From Verrucomicrobiaceae bacterium (lineage in GTDB: Bacteria; Verrucomicrobiota; Verrucomicrobiia; Verrucomicrobiales; Verrucomicrobiaceae): DNA of 64,000 nt. The first letter of the stretch is position 1. Every line of letters begins with the position of its first letter. Under the pieces are notes generated by a model. It saw nothing but the letters and a program-made list of their open reading frames with translations, was not told where the DNA came from and made no database searches. This document shows, one piece after another, positions 9,968 to 19,196 of this stretch. The stretch lies in NCBI GenBank assembly GCA_016795365.1, contig JAEUHN010000017.1:310001-374000 (forward strand), written 5' to 3'. The position numbers and the translations under genes are program-made.

Positions 9968-10792
9968 ATGAAAACCAAAAAAGAAAGAAATCAGAAAATT
10001 AGGCTTCCTCTAGTTGTTGCTGCGACCGTAATCGCATCAATTTCTCCAGTGGTGGCCCAAGATTCGAGCGTTGCCGTTAAGCCGACTCCTACTGACATGG
10101 ATTTAGCTGGAGATGTCAGCAGGTATTTTGGGCAACGTGCCAATCTGTATCGAGACAACAATCGTAAGCTTGCCAAGATTGACCTTGATGCAGACTTTAA
10201 TTACGATGGCACAATCAACAACGACGACCCTGCAGACGGTGGGGCGTTCGAGCAAACTCCCCCTGGTCTTGTGGTGGGCGTAGGTGAACTGGCGAAGCTG
10301 GTGCTTCGATTGACTCCATATAAGATCGATTATCAGGGGCGCGCCAAAGTTAAGCTGCAAGTCGATGGTATCAATCGCGACTCTAAGAGCGGCAAGTTTG
10401 ATGATGGCGCTGAGAAAGGCGGGATGGGACACATCATTGTTTGGCGTGATTCAACGAAGAAAGAGAAGATCCTGGACTCGAGAGATCCGAACTTGAGATC
10501 GTTTGAGTGGACACTCGATCAGAGAACGCCTGCAAATTTGCAAATTATTCCAAGGACGCTCTATGTGGAAGGTGTGACCCCCTCTCCGAAACACGCTGGT
10601 GATGTTCGTCTGTTGATTTCTTGTTACGATGATAACCCAAATTACGAGGTGAATCCCAAAATGGACCCACGTCGATGGGTAAAAACATTCCGTCCTAGTT
10701 TTGATCACATTCTTTTGACTGTTCGTCCCCAGCCTCAGGAAAAGAATTTTGTGAATGAGAACTCTGAGGGTGTTTGGCTTGGAAAGCGTTAA
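9968..10792 (+). CDS. Secreted protein of the exopolysaccharide locus, unknown
   Basis: The 274-residue protein has a signal peptide (a basic start followed by LPLVVAATVIASISPVVAQ). After it comes an acidic EF-hand/dockerin-like calcium loop (DLDADFNYDGTINNDD, about residues 70-90), then a beta-rich region with many Asp/Asn/Pro turns. I know no family for it. The ATG at 9968 is preceded by a good GGAGA ribosome-binding site, so the upstream in-frame start at 9938 is rejected. It lies between the beta-barrel gene and the export lipoprotein gene in the same direction, so a part in polymer secretion or attachment is plausible but unproven. Confidence 0.65.
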   Translation: MKTKKERNQKIRLPLVVAATVIASISPVVAQDSSVAVKPTPTDMDLAGDVSRYFGQRANLYRDNNRKLAKIDLDADFNYDGTINNDDPADGGAFEQTPPGLVVGVGELAKLVLRLTPYKIDYQGRAKVKLQVDGINRDSKSGKFDDGAEKGGMGHIIVWRDSTKKEKILDSRDPNLRSFEWTLDQRTPANLQIIPRTLYVEGVTPSPKHAGDVRLLISCYDDNPNYEVNPKMDPRRWVKTFRPSFDHILLTVRPQPQEKNFVNENSEGVWLGKR

Positions 10793-10859
10793 GCCAGTTT
10801 ATACTCAGCTCAAAGAGCGGAATTAGCTTCCAGTTCGATTCCGTTCAGAATTAGATCAG

Positions 10860-11546
10860 ATGACCAAGCTTCGCTTTAGTTTCACCTCTACCTTTGTCAT
10901 CCTGGCAGCACTCGCGTGTCCTTCTTGCAAGACGGAAGATGTTTCTCGTCGGATGATCGAATCACCGATTAGGGTTCCAAAGCAGACTCCTGTTCTTCAG
11001 AATCGGGATGCCCTTCAGGTTGGTGATACCCTTGAGGTGTTCGTGATGGAAGACTCCTCTTTCAATGGTGTCTTCAAGGTCAGGGAGAAAGGAGACATTA
11101 TCATACCCAAAGTGGGAAGGGTTGGCGTCCTTGGATTGTCTGTTGATGCGGTTCAGGAAAGAATCAAGAAGACTCTTGAAGCTTCTCAATTGACATCGGC
11201 AACGGTGATTGCAGATCGGCTTTCGTCTGCAGCAGCTGCTCCTATTTCATTTGAAGAGACTCCGAAAATCTTGGTTTATCTAACTGGGAAAGTCAGTCGT
11301 CCTGGGCAGCATATGCTCGCAATCAATAATGGTGAATCCATAAGCGCCTTTGAGGCTGTCCTCATTGCCGGAGGGGTGGCACCTTTTGCTGACGAACGGG
11401 ATGCCTACATCCTGAGGCGCTCTGGAGGCGGTAGTCGTGCAAAGATTCCTCTTGATTTACGGGCAATCAGGCAAGGCAAGGCTGTAGATATTCCCCTCGT
11501 TAATGGCGACATGATTTGTGTTCCTGAACGCAGATTTGCACTCTGA
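10860..11546 (+). CDS. Polysaccharide export lipoprotein (Wza-like, SLBB domain)
   Basis: The 228-residue protein has a lipoprotein signal (FVILAALACPSC, lipidation at the second Cys). A poly-export domain follows (DALQVGDTLEVFVMEDSSFN through GDIIIPKVGRVGVLGLSVDA), then an SLBB domain (ILVYLTGKVSRPGQH to NGDMICVPERRFAL). Wza-family proteins form the periplasmic/outer-membrane channel for capsular or exopolysaccharide and work with a Wzc partner, which is the next gene here (82 nt downstream). The length is below that of full Wza (about 380) and lacks the C-terminal amphipathic helix that forms the outer-membrane barrel, consistent with the separate beta-barrel protein upstream supplying the pore. 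Confidence 0.9.
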   Translation: MTKLRFSFTSTFVILAALACPSCKTEDVSRRMIESPIRVPKQTPVLQNRDALQVGDTLEVFVMEDSSFNGVFKVREKGDIIIPKVGRVGVLGLSVDAVQERIKKTLEASQLTSATVIADRLSSAAAAPISFEETPKILVYLTGKVSRPGQHMLAINNGESISAFEAVLIAGGVAPFADERDAYILRRSGGGSRAKIPLDLRAIRQGKAVDIPLVNGDMICVPERRFAL

Positions 11547-11627
11547 TTTCTTGAATTAGCGGGTTTGGACAGGCTCTACTTGGTAGAGTCTGTCTTGTAT
11601 TTGATAATAACGCAGAGGTTGATCCCA

Positions 11628-13862
11628 ATGGCTGTGGACAAAAAAAATAAACCAAGGTTAGATGTGGCGAGCATGCTTCAGCGTGTGCTGTCGCTTGGTC
11701 AACACCTGCGATTGATGCTGATTCTCGCCTGCATTGGTTCAATGGGAGGGCTGATTGCATTTTGCTACTCCACACCCATTTATTACTCGAGCACGTTGGT
11801 TAACTGGCAGGTTTTTGGCTTGCCTTTCCATGATGAGACCGAGAATCGCTCTGGTCCTGCGTCCTATGCTAATCTCTGGCGTGAACTCAAGATCGGTCTT
11901 GAAGCTAACAGTCTATTGAAGGATGCCGCAGTGAAGATGGGCGTTGCTCATGTTGGTGATGACATCGATACAGTGCGAGGCGTCATTCGTGTGAGTCGAT
12001 TCTTCTTTCGAGATACACGAACATTGGTTCATGAAGTAATGTCAAGTGATCCGAAGGTGGTCCGTGATTTGACTTCTGTGTTGATCCAAGTTTACGAAGA
12101 GAATCAGGCGAAAGGTCGGAAGGAGTATCGAGAGAAGGCCGCTGAGAAGTATCTCAGTGAAGTCGATCAGTTGAAGAATAAAATCAATGAGGGCCTGCAA
12201 AGCAGGCTCGAGTTTGAGAAGCAGTCACAGTCAGCGACTTTAACTCTTCGACAGGAGAGGCTATTGAAGCTTCCTGTCGATATTGAGAGGTGCAAAGCGC
12301 AGGTTAGTCGAATGACTGAGATCTACGAAGATTTCAAGAAAGCCGGTGAAGGTCTCGATACGATAGGAAAGCTTTCACTACTCTCTGCTTTCGACAAAGA
12401 ATGGCGGGATGGCGAAAAGGCTCAGACAGGCGACGTTGTTCGTCGGGCGCCAAATACCTCTGCGAGCACGCCTTTCATGCCCGCCATGCCCTCTCCGACA
12501 AAAGTGGACGTCACAGTGGTTGGGCCCGATGTGGCGCAGGCGACTGAGACTTGGCGCAAGCTGGAGAAAGAAGCGCGTGAAATTGAGGAGGAGATAAAGT
12601 CCAAGTCGGCCGATTACTTGCCCGGTCATGCTTTAATGAAAGGGTTGCAGTCTCGGCTCGACGATGTTCGCCGGAACCTCGAAGGTGAACTAGTTTTGGC
12701 CATGAAGAGGTTTGGGGTTGAGTTCGAGCGAGTCAAGAATCGCCTGCCAGAGCTTGAAGCGCAGTTGCCGGAATATTACAAAACGGTGAAGGAGTATGAA
12801 CAGTTCCGTAAGGACTATGCACTCTTGGAGCGCGGACAAGAAGACTGGAGCGCTGCTCATAGCGAACTTTCGAAAAGAATCGCTGCTATTCAGTTTGGTG
12901 ACCAAAAAAACCAGATTGATTTAAAGGTGTCCACTCAGGAGGTTCTTGAAGACAGGGTTCCAGTGTCGCCGACTTTCTCAAAGTCACTAATGATCAGTGT
13001 CGCTCTCTCCTTGGGGCTAGGAATTGGAATTCCGTTTTTGCTGGAGGTTGCTAACTCTACAGTGTCGCGACTTCCGCAGCTTGAAAGCCGTCTAGGTATC
13101 ACGGGCTTGGGCATGGTTCCAAACAGTTCCAAAGAACTGCTTGAGCAGATATTCAGATCTCCAGCTTTGGGATCGAAGGTTCCAAATTTCCTTTTGGAGT
13201 GTTTTCGAGTCATTCGAAGCAATATCATTTTGCACCCAGGAAGAGAGGGGAGATCTCAAGTAGTTATGGTGACAAGTGCCCGACCTTCGGAAGGCAAGAG
13301 CACAAATGCAGCGAATCTGGCCTGGGCATTCTTTTCGATGGGGGATCGCACCCTATTGATCGACACAGATTTGAGAAGAGGCCGCGTTCACACCATGCTT
13401 GGAATGAACAATGAGCTAGGATTGTCCAGTTACTTCTCTGCGAAGGCCAAGATTGAGGATGTGATCCAAAAAACGGAGAACCCAAATCTTGACGTGATTC
13501 CGCGCGGTCCGTTTGTTCCTGGGGCTTCGGAGTATTTGTGCCGAGAGATTTTTGAGAAGTTGATCAATGGCCTTCGGGGAAAATACGACAGGATAATCTT
13601 GGATGCGCCGCCTGTATTGGGTCTGAGTGAAACCGTTGCGACCCAGAGGGTTGCTGACGGAGTGGTTTTGGTCGTGAGGGCAGAGAACACAACAATGACC
13701 GATGTGGACACTACGGTTGAGCAGTTGAGGCGTTCTGATACTGAGTTTTTTGGATTCATACTTAACAGGCTAGACTTGTCGAAACCTTCGAACCACTATT
13801 TCTATTACTACTCAAGCCCCTACTACTACAGCGACTTCGACGATGGCAAGGAGGGGGCCTAG
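11628..13862 (+). CDS. Wzc-like polysaccharide co-polymerase with tyrosine autokinase
   Basis: The 744-residue inner-membrane protein regulates polymer length and export. There is a Wzz-type N-terminal domain with a transmembrane helix (about 28-48, LMLILACIGSMGGLIAFCY) and a long periplasmic coiled coil (about 150-420). A second membrane helix lies near 460-480 (SLMISVALSLGLGIGIPFLL). The cytoplasmic BY-kinase domain has Walker A SARPSEGKSTNAANLA, Walker A' TLLIDTDLRRGR and Walker B YDRIILDAPPV. The last 25 residues are a tyrosine cluster (HYFYYYSSPYYYSDFDD), the autophosphorylation tail. The ATG at 11628 is chosen because the upstream frame is not protein-like. It pairs with the Wza-like gene. 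Confidence 0.95.
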   Translation: MAVDKKNKPRLDVASMLQRVLSLGQHLRLMLILACIGSMGGLIAFCYSTPIYYSSTLVNWQVFGLPFHDETENRSGPASYANLWRELKIGLEANSLLKDAAVKMGVAHVGDDIDTVRGVIRVSRFFFRDTRTLVHEVMSSDPKVVRDLTSVLIQVYEENQAKGRKEYREKAAEKYLSEVDQLKNKINEGLQSRLEFEKQSQSATLTLRQERLLKLPVDIERCKAQVSRMTEIYEDFKKAGEGLDTIGKLSLLSAFDKEWRDGEKAQTGDVVRRAPNTSASTPFMPAMPSPTKVDVTVVGPDVAQATETWRKLEKEAREIEEEIKSKSADYLPGHALMKGLQSRLDDVRRNLEGELVLAMKRFGVEFERVKNRLPELEAQLPEYYKTVKEYEQFRKDYALLERGQEDWSAAHSELSKRIAAIQFGDQKNQIDLKVSTQEVLEDRVPVSPTFSKSLMISVALSLGLGIGIPFLLEVANSTVSRLPQLESRLGITGLGMVPNSSKELLEQIFRSPALGSKVPNFLLECFRVIRSNIILHPGREGRSQVVMVTSARPSEGKSTNAANLAWAFFSMGDRTLLIDTDLRRGRVHTMLGMNNELGLSSYFSAKAKIEDVIQKTENPNLDVIPRGPFVPGASEYLCREIFEKLINGLRGKYDRIILDAPPVLGLSETVATQRVADGVVLVVRAENTTMTDVDTTVEQLRRSDTEFFGFILNRLDLSKPSNHYFYYYSSPYYYSDFDDGKEGA

Positions 13863-13952
13863 TTTTGTCGGTTTGACTGTGAATCTTAGTTACTTGGTCG
13901 ATGCCCTTTGCTAAAGCAGGAACGGTAAACAAATATTGAGAACCAGAGCTAT

Positions 13953-14126
13953 ATGAAAAAAGAACCAGTATCGAAAAAGTGCTTCATTCTGGCGTTAGTC
14001 ATTTGCGCAGGGGCGGCTTTAACGAGTTGCAATTCGACTCTCCACAACCCAAATGATTGGGCCTTCCGGAAAGGCGCAAGTCCGGAGCACGTTCCTCTAC
14101 AGGTATCCAAGAAAGTGTATCGCTAA
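13953..14126 (+). CDS. 57-residue lipoprotein
   Basis: This small ORF encodes a textbook lipoprotein: a basic start (MKKEPVSKKC), a hydrophobic core (FILALVICAGAALTSC) with lipobox LTSC, and a mature part of only about 34 residues ending in VPLQVSKKVYR. Its stop codon directly abuts the ATG of the next small gene (14127), so the two are probably one translational unit. I recognise no family. It sits between the Wzc-like kinase and the glycosyltransferase in the polymer locus, so an accessory role in export or assembly is conceivable. Confidence 0.7.
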   Translation: MKKEPVSKKCFILALVICAGAALTSCNSTLHNPNDWAFRKGASPEHVPLQVSKKVYR

Positions 14127-14330
14127 ATGATACCGTCCATCATGCTCAGTAAACCAAACGACGGCCAGTTGGGGTGCAATCAAACCTCCAATAGAGGATT
14201 TTCGCTGATTGAGAGTATCGCCATGTTGGTCGCAATTGGTGTTTTTTCTTGGATTTGCCTTGGTGTATTGAAGCTGAAGAAGCTCTGGCCTTTTGATAAG
14301 GCTGTTTCAGTTGAGGTGCAGAAGCGCTGA
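14127..14330 (+). CDS. 67-residue prepilin-like protein (micro-pseudopilin)
   Basis: A type IV prepilin cleavage motif is plain (RGFSLIESIAMLVAIGVF), with the Gly/Phe cleavage site and Glu at +5 of the mature protein. A hydrophobic helix follows, and then only about 15 residues (KLWPFDKAVSVEVQKR) instead of the usual globular head. The mature protein would be about 43 residues. A start at 14142 is possible. The gene abuts the micro-lipoprotein gene without spacing. It may be a minor pseudopilin, or a helix-only protein that uses the prepilin peptidase for processing. No other pilus gene is in the window. Confidence 0.65.
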   Translation: MIPSIMLSKPNDGQLGCNQTSNRGFSLIESIAMLVAIGVFSWICLGVLKLKKLWPFDKAVSVEVQKR

Positions 14331-14408
14331 TCGTTTTCAAAGAGGAACCTCGTCGGCGCCCGATCTTGATGCGCTGAAACCGAGCGTTTCATTCGAGTGA
14401 TTTCAACG

Positions 14409-15590
14409 ATGAGCGGATACCACGACGAAGCAGTTCCGGGTCAGAAAGCGCTGACATTTGTGTTTCCGTGCCTCAATGAAGAAGGCACTCTCGAAATATG
14501 CGTGACGGCAGTGAGACGTGCGTTAGCTCCGTTAGGGGCTGATTGCGAGATCGTCGTTGCAGACAATGGAAGCAAAGATCGTTCGAGAGAAATCGCCCAG
14601 GGACTTGGCTGTCGAGTGGTAGCTGTGGCCGAGCGAGGTTATGGCGCTGCCTTGCGTGGAGGAATCGAGGCTGCTGACGGAAAGTATGTGATGTTTGCCG
14701 ATTGCGACAACACGTATGTTTATTCCGATGCACTCAGGTTGTTCGAAGCTGCGAAAACGGAAAACGCGGGGATGGCGATCGCCTCTCGAATGACAGGAGA
14801 GATTGAGGAAGGTGCGATGCCTGCCTTGCATCGGCACCTTGGAACCCCGGTCCTCACGACCCTGATCAATCTGTTGTTTGGCGGAAACCTGTCTGATTGC
14901 AATTCGGGATTCCGCTGTGTGGAGAAGAGCCAATACCTACAGTGGAACATCCGGTCATCGGGAATGGAGTTTGCGTCTGAGTTGCTGATTAAGGCGCTCA
15001 AAGCTCGAACCCGCATGGTGGAGATCAAGTCAGGACTTCGATGTGGTCCGCCTGATCGTGTTGCTCATCTGCGAACATGGCGGGATGGAATGCGGCATTT
15101 GTTGTTCATCTTTTCTGAGAAGCCGTTTCTTTTCGAGGCACTTGGATTGTTATCAATGTTGCCGGCGCTGGTTCTCCAGATTGCGGCATGGTTAACAGGG
15201 CCAACCCGTTTTTTGGGGATGAATGTTTTTGATCTCCACACTCAGGCAGTTTTGTTGCTGATCGGCATCATCGGGGTTCAGTTTTACGTTTTTGGGTGCA
15301 GCCTTTACCTATCATCGGGTGACCGACCTCTGGGCGTCACCAGGTGGCTGATCAGACTGGATGAGGGTGTTTTGTTCTTTTTGCTGCTGGCAGTTCTCGC
15401 CGCCAGCTTTCTTTCCGTCGTGGCGTTGTTTGCTGTGTGGGCAGCGGGTGGATATGGAGGTATTCATCAGGCAAATACATTGATTCTTGAGGTTCACCTT
15501 TTGGGGACCGTTGGTATGGCGGCGTTTGGGTTACTCTCTGTCCACACTCTGAAGAAAGCCTTCGCAGGTGGGCACAAGGGGCACTCGTAG
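14409..15590 (+). CDS. Family 2 glycosyltransferase, polyprenyl-phosphate type, with membrane tail
   Basis: The 393-residue protein has an N-terminal GT-A domain (LTFVFPCLNEEGTLEICV, EIVVADNGSKDRS, YGAALRGGIEAADGKYVMFA) and the metal-binding DxD as DCDNTY. Four C-terminal transmembrane helices follow (about 245-385). This layout matches dolichol/polyprenol-phosphate sugar transferases of the GtrB/DPM1 type, which load a sugar onto a lipid phosphate for later transfer outside the membrane. GTG at 14397 is an alternative start four codons upstream. As the last gene of the polysaccharide locus it probably supplies a precursor or modifies the polymer. Confidence 0.85.
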   Translation: MSGYHDEAVPGQKALTFVFPCLNEEGTLEICVTAVRRALAPLGADCEIVVADNGSKDRSREIAQGLGCRVVAVAERGYGAALRGGIEAADGKYVMFADCDNTYVYSDALRLFEAAKTENAGMAIASRMTGEIEEGAMPALHRHLGTPVLTTLINLLFGGNLSDCNSGFRCVEKSQYLQWNIRSSGMEFASELLIKALKARTRMVEIKSGLRCGPPDRVAHLRTWRDGMRHLLFIFSEKPFLFEALGLLSMLPALVLQIAAWLTGPTRFLGMNVFDLHTQAVLLLIGIIGVQFYVFGCSLYLSSGDRPLGVTRWLIRLDEGVLFFLLLAVLAASFLSVVALFAVWAAGGYGGIHQANTLILEVHLLGTVGMAAFGLLSVHTLKKAFAGGHKGHS

Positions 15591-15637
15591 ACGGTATCGG
15601 TGGCAAGCAAGTCGTCGTTCGGTGCGTTCATTGCTAG

Positions 15638-18262
15638 GTGAAGAACGTCACGCTCAACATCATTGCACTCATTTGTGCCTCTGCTCATTATCTGGCGGGT
15701 GAAGAAATCTTACCGACTAAGCTGCTCGCCCACTATAAGCTTCCGGAAGGCGTGACGCTGAAGGACTCGAAGGGCGACGACAATGGCGTGCGCTTCATCG
15801 ACTTGAATGGCGATGGCTATGACGACCTCGTGTTCTCGAATCGCGAGCGCTATGGCGTGTATCTCTTCAACTCGGTGGAGAAGAAGAACCTGCAATGGTT
15901 CCTCGGCTGGACCTACGTGCTGCGGGAGGGCAAGGCGGCTGATGCGAATTCATTACCCGTGCTCGCAGGCACCGAGGCGAAGTTTGAAAACAAGGAACTC
16001 GTCGCGGGCGACAAACGCATCCCATTTAGCGAGCTGCTGCGCATGCCCAGCCCGGCACCGAAGTCGCCGGAGGATTCGCTGAAAGCCATCCACGTCGCGA
16101 AGGGCTACGAAGTGAAACTCATCGCCAGCGAGCCGCTGGTGCAGGACCCGGTGTTTGTTGATTGGGATGCGAAGGGTCGCCTATGGGTCGTGGAGATGGG
16201 CGACTATCCGTTCGCGCCGGGTGAGACGACGAAGGATGGCAAGGTCGGCCAGGGGAAGGTCAGCGACCTGCAGCAGGGCCGCATCAAGATCCTCGAAGAC
16301 ACGAACGGCGATGGCGTGATGGACACGGCGACGCTTTTCCTCGACGGACTGAAGCATCCCACCGGACTCGCCTTCTGGAAGGGCGGCGTCTTCGTCTCCG
16401 CGATCCCGGACATCTTCTACGCCGAGGACACCGATGGCGATGGCAAGTGCGACAAGCGCGAGGTGTGGTTCACCGGCTTCACGGCGGGCAATCCGCAGCA
16501 TCTCGTCAACGGCTTCTGCTGGGGCCTCGACGGCTGGTATCACGGCGCGAACGGCGACAGCGGCGGCAAGATCAAAGCCACCAAAACGGGCAAGGAATAT
16601 GACCTGAGCGCCAATGATTTCCGCTTCGATCCGAAGACCGGTGAGTTCGCGCTCGAAGCGGGTCGCAGCCAATACGGCAAGTGGCGCGACGACTACGGCA
16701 ACTGGTTCGGCAACAACAACGTCACCTGGGCCTGGCACTACTGGCTGCCGCTCGATGACCTGAAGCGCAATCCCGATCTCGCCGTGAAAAGCATCCGCGA
16801 AGAGACGAACCCGGACAAACGCATCTACCCCGTGAGCCCCGCCGTGCGTCGCTTCAATCAAGCGAGCACCGCAGGCACGCTTACCTCCGGCTGCTCGCCC
16901 ATGCCCGCGCGCTCACCGCTGTTCCCGGACACGATGTTCATCTGCGAACCCGCGAACAACCTCGTGCATCGCGAGGTCATCGACTACACCGGCACGGTGA
17001 TCAAAACGCATCGCCACGCGGACGATGCGAGCAGTGAGTTCTTCGCCAGCGAAGACAACTGGTTCCGCCCCACGATGGCCCGCTGCGGTCCCGATGGCGC
17101 GCTGTATGTCGTCGATATGTATCGCCTCGTGATGGAGCATCCCGAGTGGATTCCGGCGGAGATCGTGAAGGCGACAGCTGTGCGCGCTGGGGAGAAGATG
17201 GGGAGGATTTATCGGGTGGCACCAAGAGGCAGTAAATACGAACCCTACAAGTTAACCGAACTTGGAGATAATCAGCTAGGACTGACTGTCGCACGGTTGA
17301 ACTGGTTTGAACGCGATACTGCTCACCGAATGATTGCTGCGAAGGGATCAAATGAAGCGATAGAGTTCGTCAGAAAGGTTGCCGTGAAAGGTGATTCGAG
17401 TGAAGGGCGCATCCAAGCGCTGTGGACGTTGGCTGGATATGGCGAGTTAAAGTTTGAAAGGTTACTATCATCTCTGCGGCAACCTATGCTTCATGAGCAG
17501 ATTAATGCTCTGAGGATGTTTCAGCTGCGGCCTGGCAAACTCGACGCATCGACGACGGAGCTACTCGTCGGCAATCCGTTACCTTCCGCCATTCTCCAAC
17601 TCGCCCTCATCGCAGGCGCGCTACCCGAGCCGCAGCGCTACGACATCCTCGAACCGCTGATCAAGAACAACGCCAGCGATCCTTACATTCTCACCGCCGC
17701 GCGCACGTCGTTTGGTCCGAACGTGCCGAAGGCGCTCAAGGAACTCGCGGAAGCCTCCGTGAAGAAAGCGTCGCAAGCACCCGCCGCGCAGCAGCTTCCC
17801 ACCATCACGAATCAAAACCCCGATCGCGACAAGGTTGTGAAGTCGTATGCCAGCGTCGCCACGTTGACCGGCGATGCGAAGCGCGGTCATGCGATGGTCG
17901 CGCTCTGCCTGGCCTGCCACAAACTCAAGGGCGAAGGCAACGACGTTGGTCCCGACCTCGGCACCGTGGCGAACAAGCCCATCGACCAGTTGATTGAGTC
18001 CATCCTTGACCCGAACCGCGCCGTCGAGCAGCGCTACGTCACGCAGAGTCTCAAGCTCAAGGACGGCAGCGAGAAGACCGGCATCATCCTCGAGGAGAAC
18101 CCGAACAACGTCACCCTGCGCACGCTTGTCGGCGTCGAACTCGTGCTGACCAAAGACATCGCCAGCCGCAAGAGCACGAATCGCTCCCTCATGCCCGATG
18201 GACTGGAGACGGCGCTCAAGCCGCAGGACATCGCCGACATCCTCGCGTGGATGAAGAACTGA
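15638..18262 (+). CDS. PVC-type heme-binding membrane dehydrogenase
   Basis: The 874-residue protein has a signal peptide after a GTG start (VKNVTLNIIALICASAHYLA). A short FG-GAP/VCBS segment follows (FIDLNGDGYDDLVF). Next comes the large beta-propeller dehydrogenase domain typical of planctomycetes and verrucomicrobia (HVAKGYEVKLIASEPLV, GRLWVVEMGDYPF, LVDRH-like turns), an alpha-helical repeat region, and a C-terminal cytochrome c domain with CLACH near residue 765. In the family these are periplasmic oxidoreductases of unknown substrate. Bases about 17220-17540 use markedly different, more AT-rich codons than the rest, suggesting a recombination patch. A paralogue lies at 54112-56595. Confidence 0.85.
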   Translation: MKNVTLNIIALICASAHYLAGEEILPTKLLAHYKLPEGVTLKDSKGDDNGVRFIDLNGDGYDDLVFSNRERYGVYLFNSVEKKNLQWFLGWTYVLREGKAADANSLPVLAGTEAKFENKELVAGDKRIPFSELLRMPSPAPKSPEDSLKAIHVAKGYEVKLIASEPLVQDPVFVDWDAKGRLWVVEMGDYPFAPGETTKDGKVGQGKVSDLQQGRIKILEDTNGDGVMDTATLFLDGLKHPTGLAFWKGGVFVSAIPDIFYAEDTDGDGKCDKREVWFTGFTAGNPQHLVNGFCWGLDGWYHGANGDSGGKIKATKTGKEYDLSANDFRFDPKTGEFALEAGRSQYGKWRDDYGNWFGNNNVTWAWHYWLPLDDLKRNPDLAVKSIREETNPDKRIYPVSPAVRRFNQASTAGTLTSGCSPMPARSPLFPDTMFICEPANNLVHREVIDYTGTVIKTHRHADDASSEFFASEDNWFRPTMARCGPDGALYVVDMYRLVMEHPEWIPAEIVKATAVRAGEKMGRIYRVAPRGSKYEPYKLTELGDNQLGLTVARLNWFERDTAHRMIAAKGSNEAIEFVRKVAVKGDSSEGRIQALWTLAGYGELKFERLLSSLRQPMLHEQINALRMFQLRPGKLDASTTELLVGNPLPSAILQLALIAGALPEPQRYDILEPLIKNNASDPYILTAARTSFGPNVPKALKELAEASVKKASQAPAAQQLPTITNQNPDRDKVVKSYASVATLTGDAKRGHAMVALCLACHKLKGEGNDVGPDLGTVANKPIDQLIESILDPNRAVEQRYVTQSLKLKDGSEKTGIILEENPNNVTLRTLVGVELVLTKDIASRKSTNRSLMPDGLETALKPQDIADILAWMKN

Positions 18263-18290
18263 GCACTCCCCACCGTTGCCTCACACGATC

Positions 18291-19196
18291 ATGCACAAGC
18301 TCATCGCCCTTCTCCTCGCCTGCGCCGCCTTCGTCTCCGCGCAAACACCGGCCCCCAAGGCAGCACCTTCCAACAACGGCCCCAAGTTCAAAGGCCTCAA
18401 GCCCTCGACGCCTGCGGGCTTCACACTGAAGACGTTGCTGGTCGAGGCGCACCCGGAGCACAATGTCGAGCTGTATGTGTATGTGCCGGACAAGGACGGC
18501 GTTTGGCCTTGCATCCTGGACATTCACGGCGGCGGCTGGAAGTCGCGCCAGGTGGAGAACGACAAGCCGATGATGGAGCGACTCGCGCAACGTGGCTTCG
18601 TCACCGCGCTGGTCAGCTATCGACTCAGCACCGAAGCGAAATACCCAGCCGCGCTCCATGATTGCAAGGCGGCCATTCGGTGCCTCAAGTCGCACGCGAA
18701 GGAACTCAAGCTCGATCCCAATCGCATTGGCGTGATGGGCGGCTCGGCAGGGGGCCACCTCACAGGCCTCGTGTCCATGACCACGGGCAAGAAGGAGTTC
18801 GATGGCGATGGGCCGTTCAAGGATCAGAACACCGACATCCGCTCCGCCATCGTGCTCGCGGGTCCAGCGGACATCCTCACGATGAACAAGGACAAGACCG
18901 GCGAGGGCTCGATGCTCTTCTTTGGCGTGTCAGCACAGGAGAATCCCACGCTGTATGCTCAGGCCTCTGCGATCACGCATGTGCGCTCGGGTGTGCCGCC
19001 CACGATCTTTATCGAAGGCGAGAAGGACACGGTCAAAATTGGCCGTGCCGAGATGATGGAGAAGCTCAAGGCACTGGGCATCGAGACCTCGTTGCATACG
19101 CTGAAGGACGCACCGCATCCCTTCTGGATGAGCGACCCGTGGTGCGCGGAGACCGTGGACATCGCGGATGAGTTCTTCAAGCGCACACTGAAGTGA
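18291..19196 (+). CDS. Secreted alpha/beta-hydrolase (esterase/lipase, BD-FAE type)
   Basis: The 301-residue protein has a signal peptide (MHKLIALLLACAAFVSAQ). The alpha/beta-hydrolase fold shows the oxyanion-hole HGGGWKSRQ near residue 80, the nucleophile elbow IGVMGGSAGGHLTG near 150, and acid and His late (EGEKDTVKIG; DAPHPFWMSD). The HGGG motif points to the hormone-sensitive-lipase/BD-FAE group that deacetylates carbohydrates. The gene follows the PVC dehydrogenase by 28 nt and may be co-transcribed. Its 3' end overlaps the convergent ygfZ-like gene by 20 nt. Confidence 0.88.
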   Translation: MHKLIALLLACAAFVSAQTPAPKAAPSNNGPKFKGLKPSTPAGFTLKTLLVEAHPEHNVELYVYVPDKDGVWPCILDIHGGGWKSRQVENDKPMMERLAQRGFVTALVSYRLSTEAKYPAALHDCKAAIRCLKSHAKELKLDPNRIGVMGGSAGGHLTGLVSMTTGKKEFDGDGPFKDQNTDIRSAIVLAGPADILTMNKDKTGEGSMLFFGVSAQENPTLYAQASAITHVRSGVPPTIFIEGEKDTVKIGRAEMMEKLKALGIETSLHTLKDAPHPFWMSDPWCAETVDIADEFFKRTLK

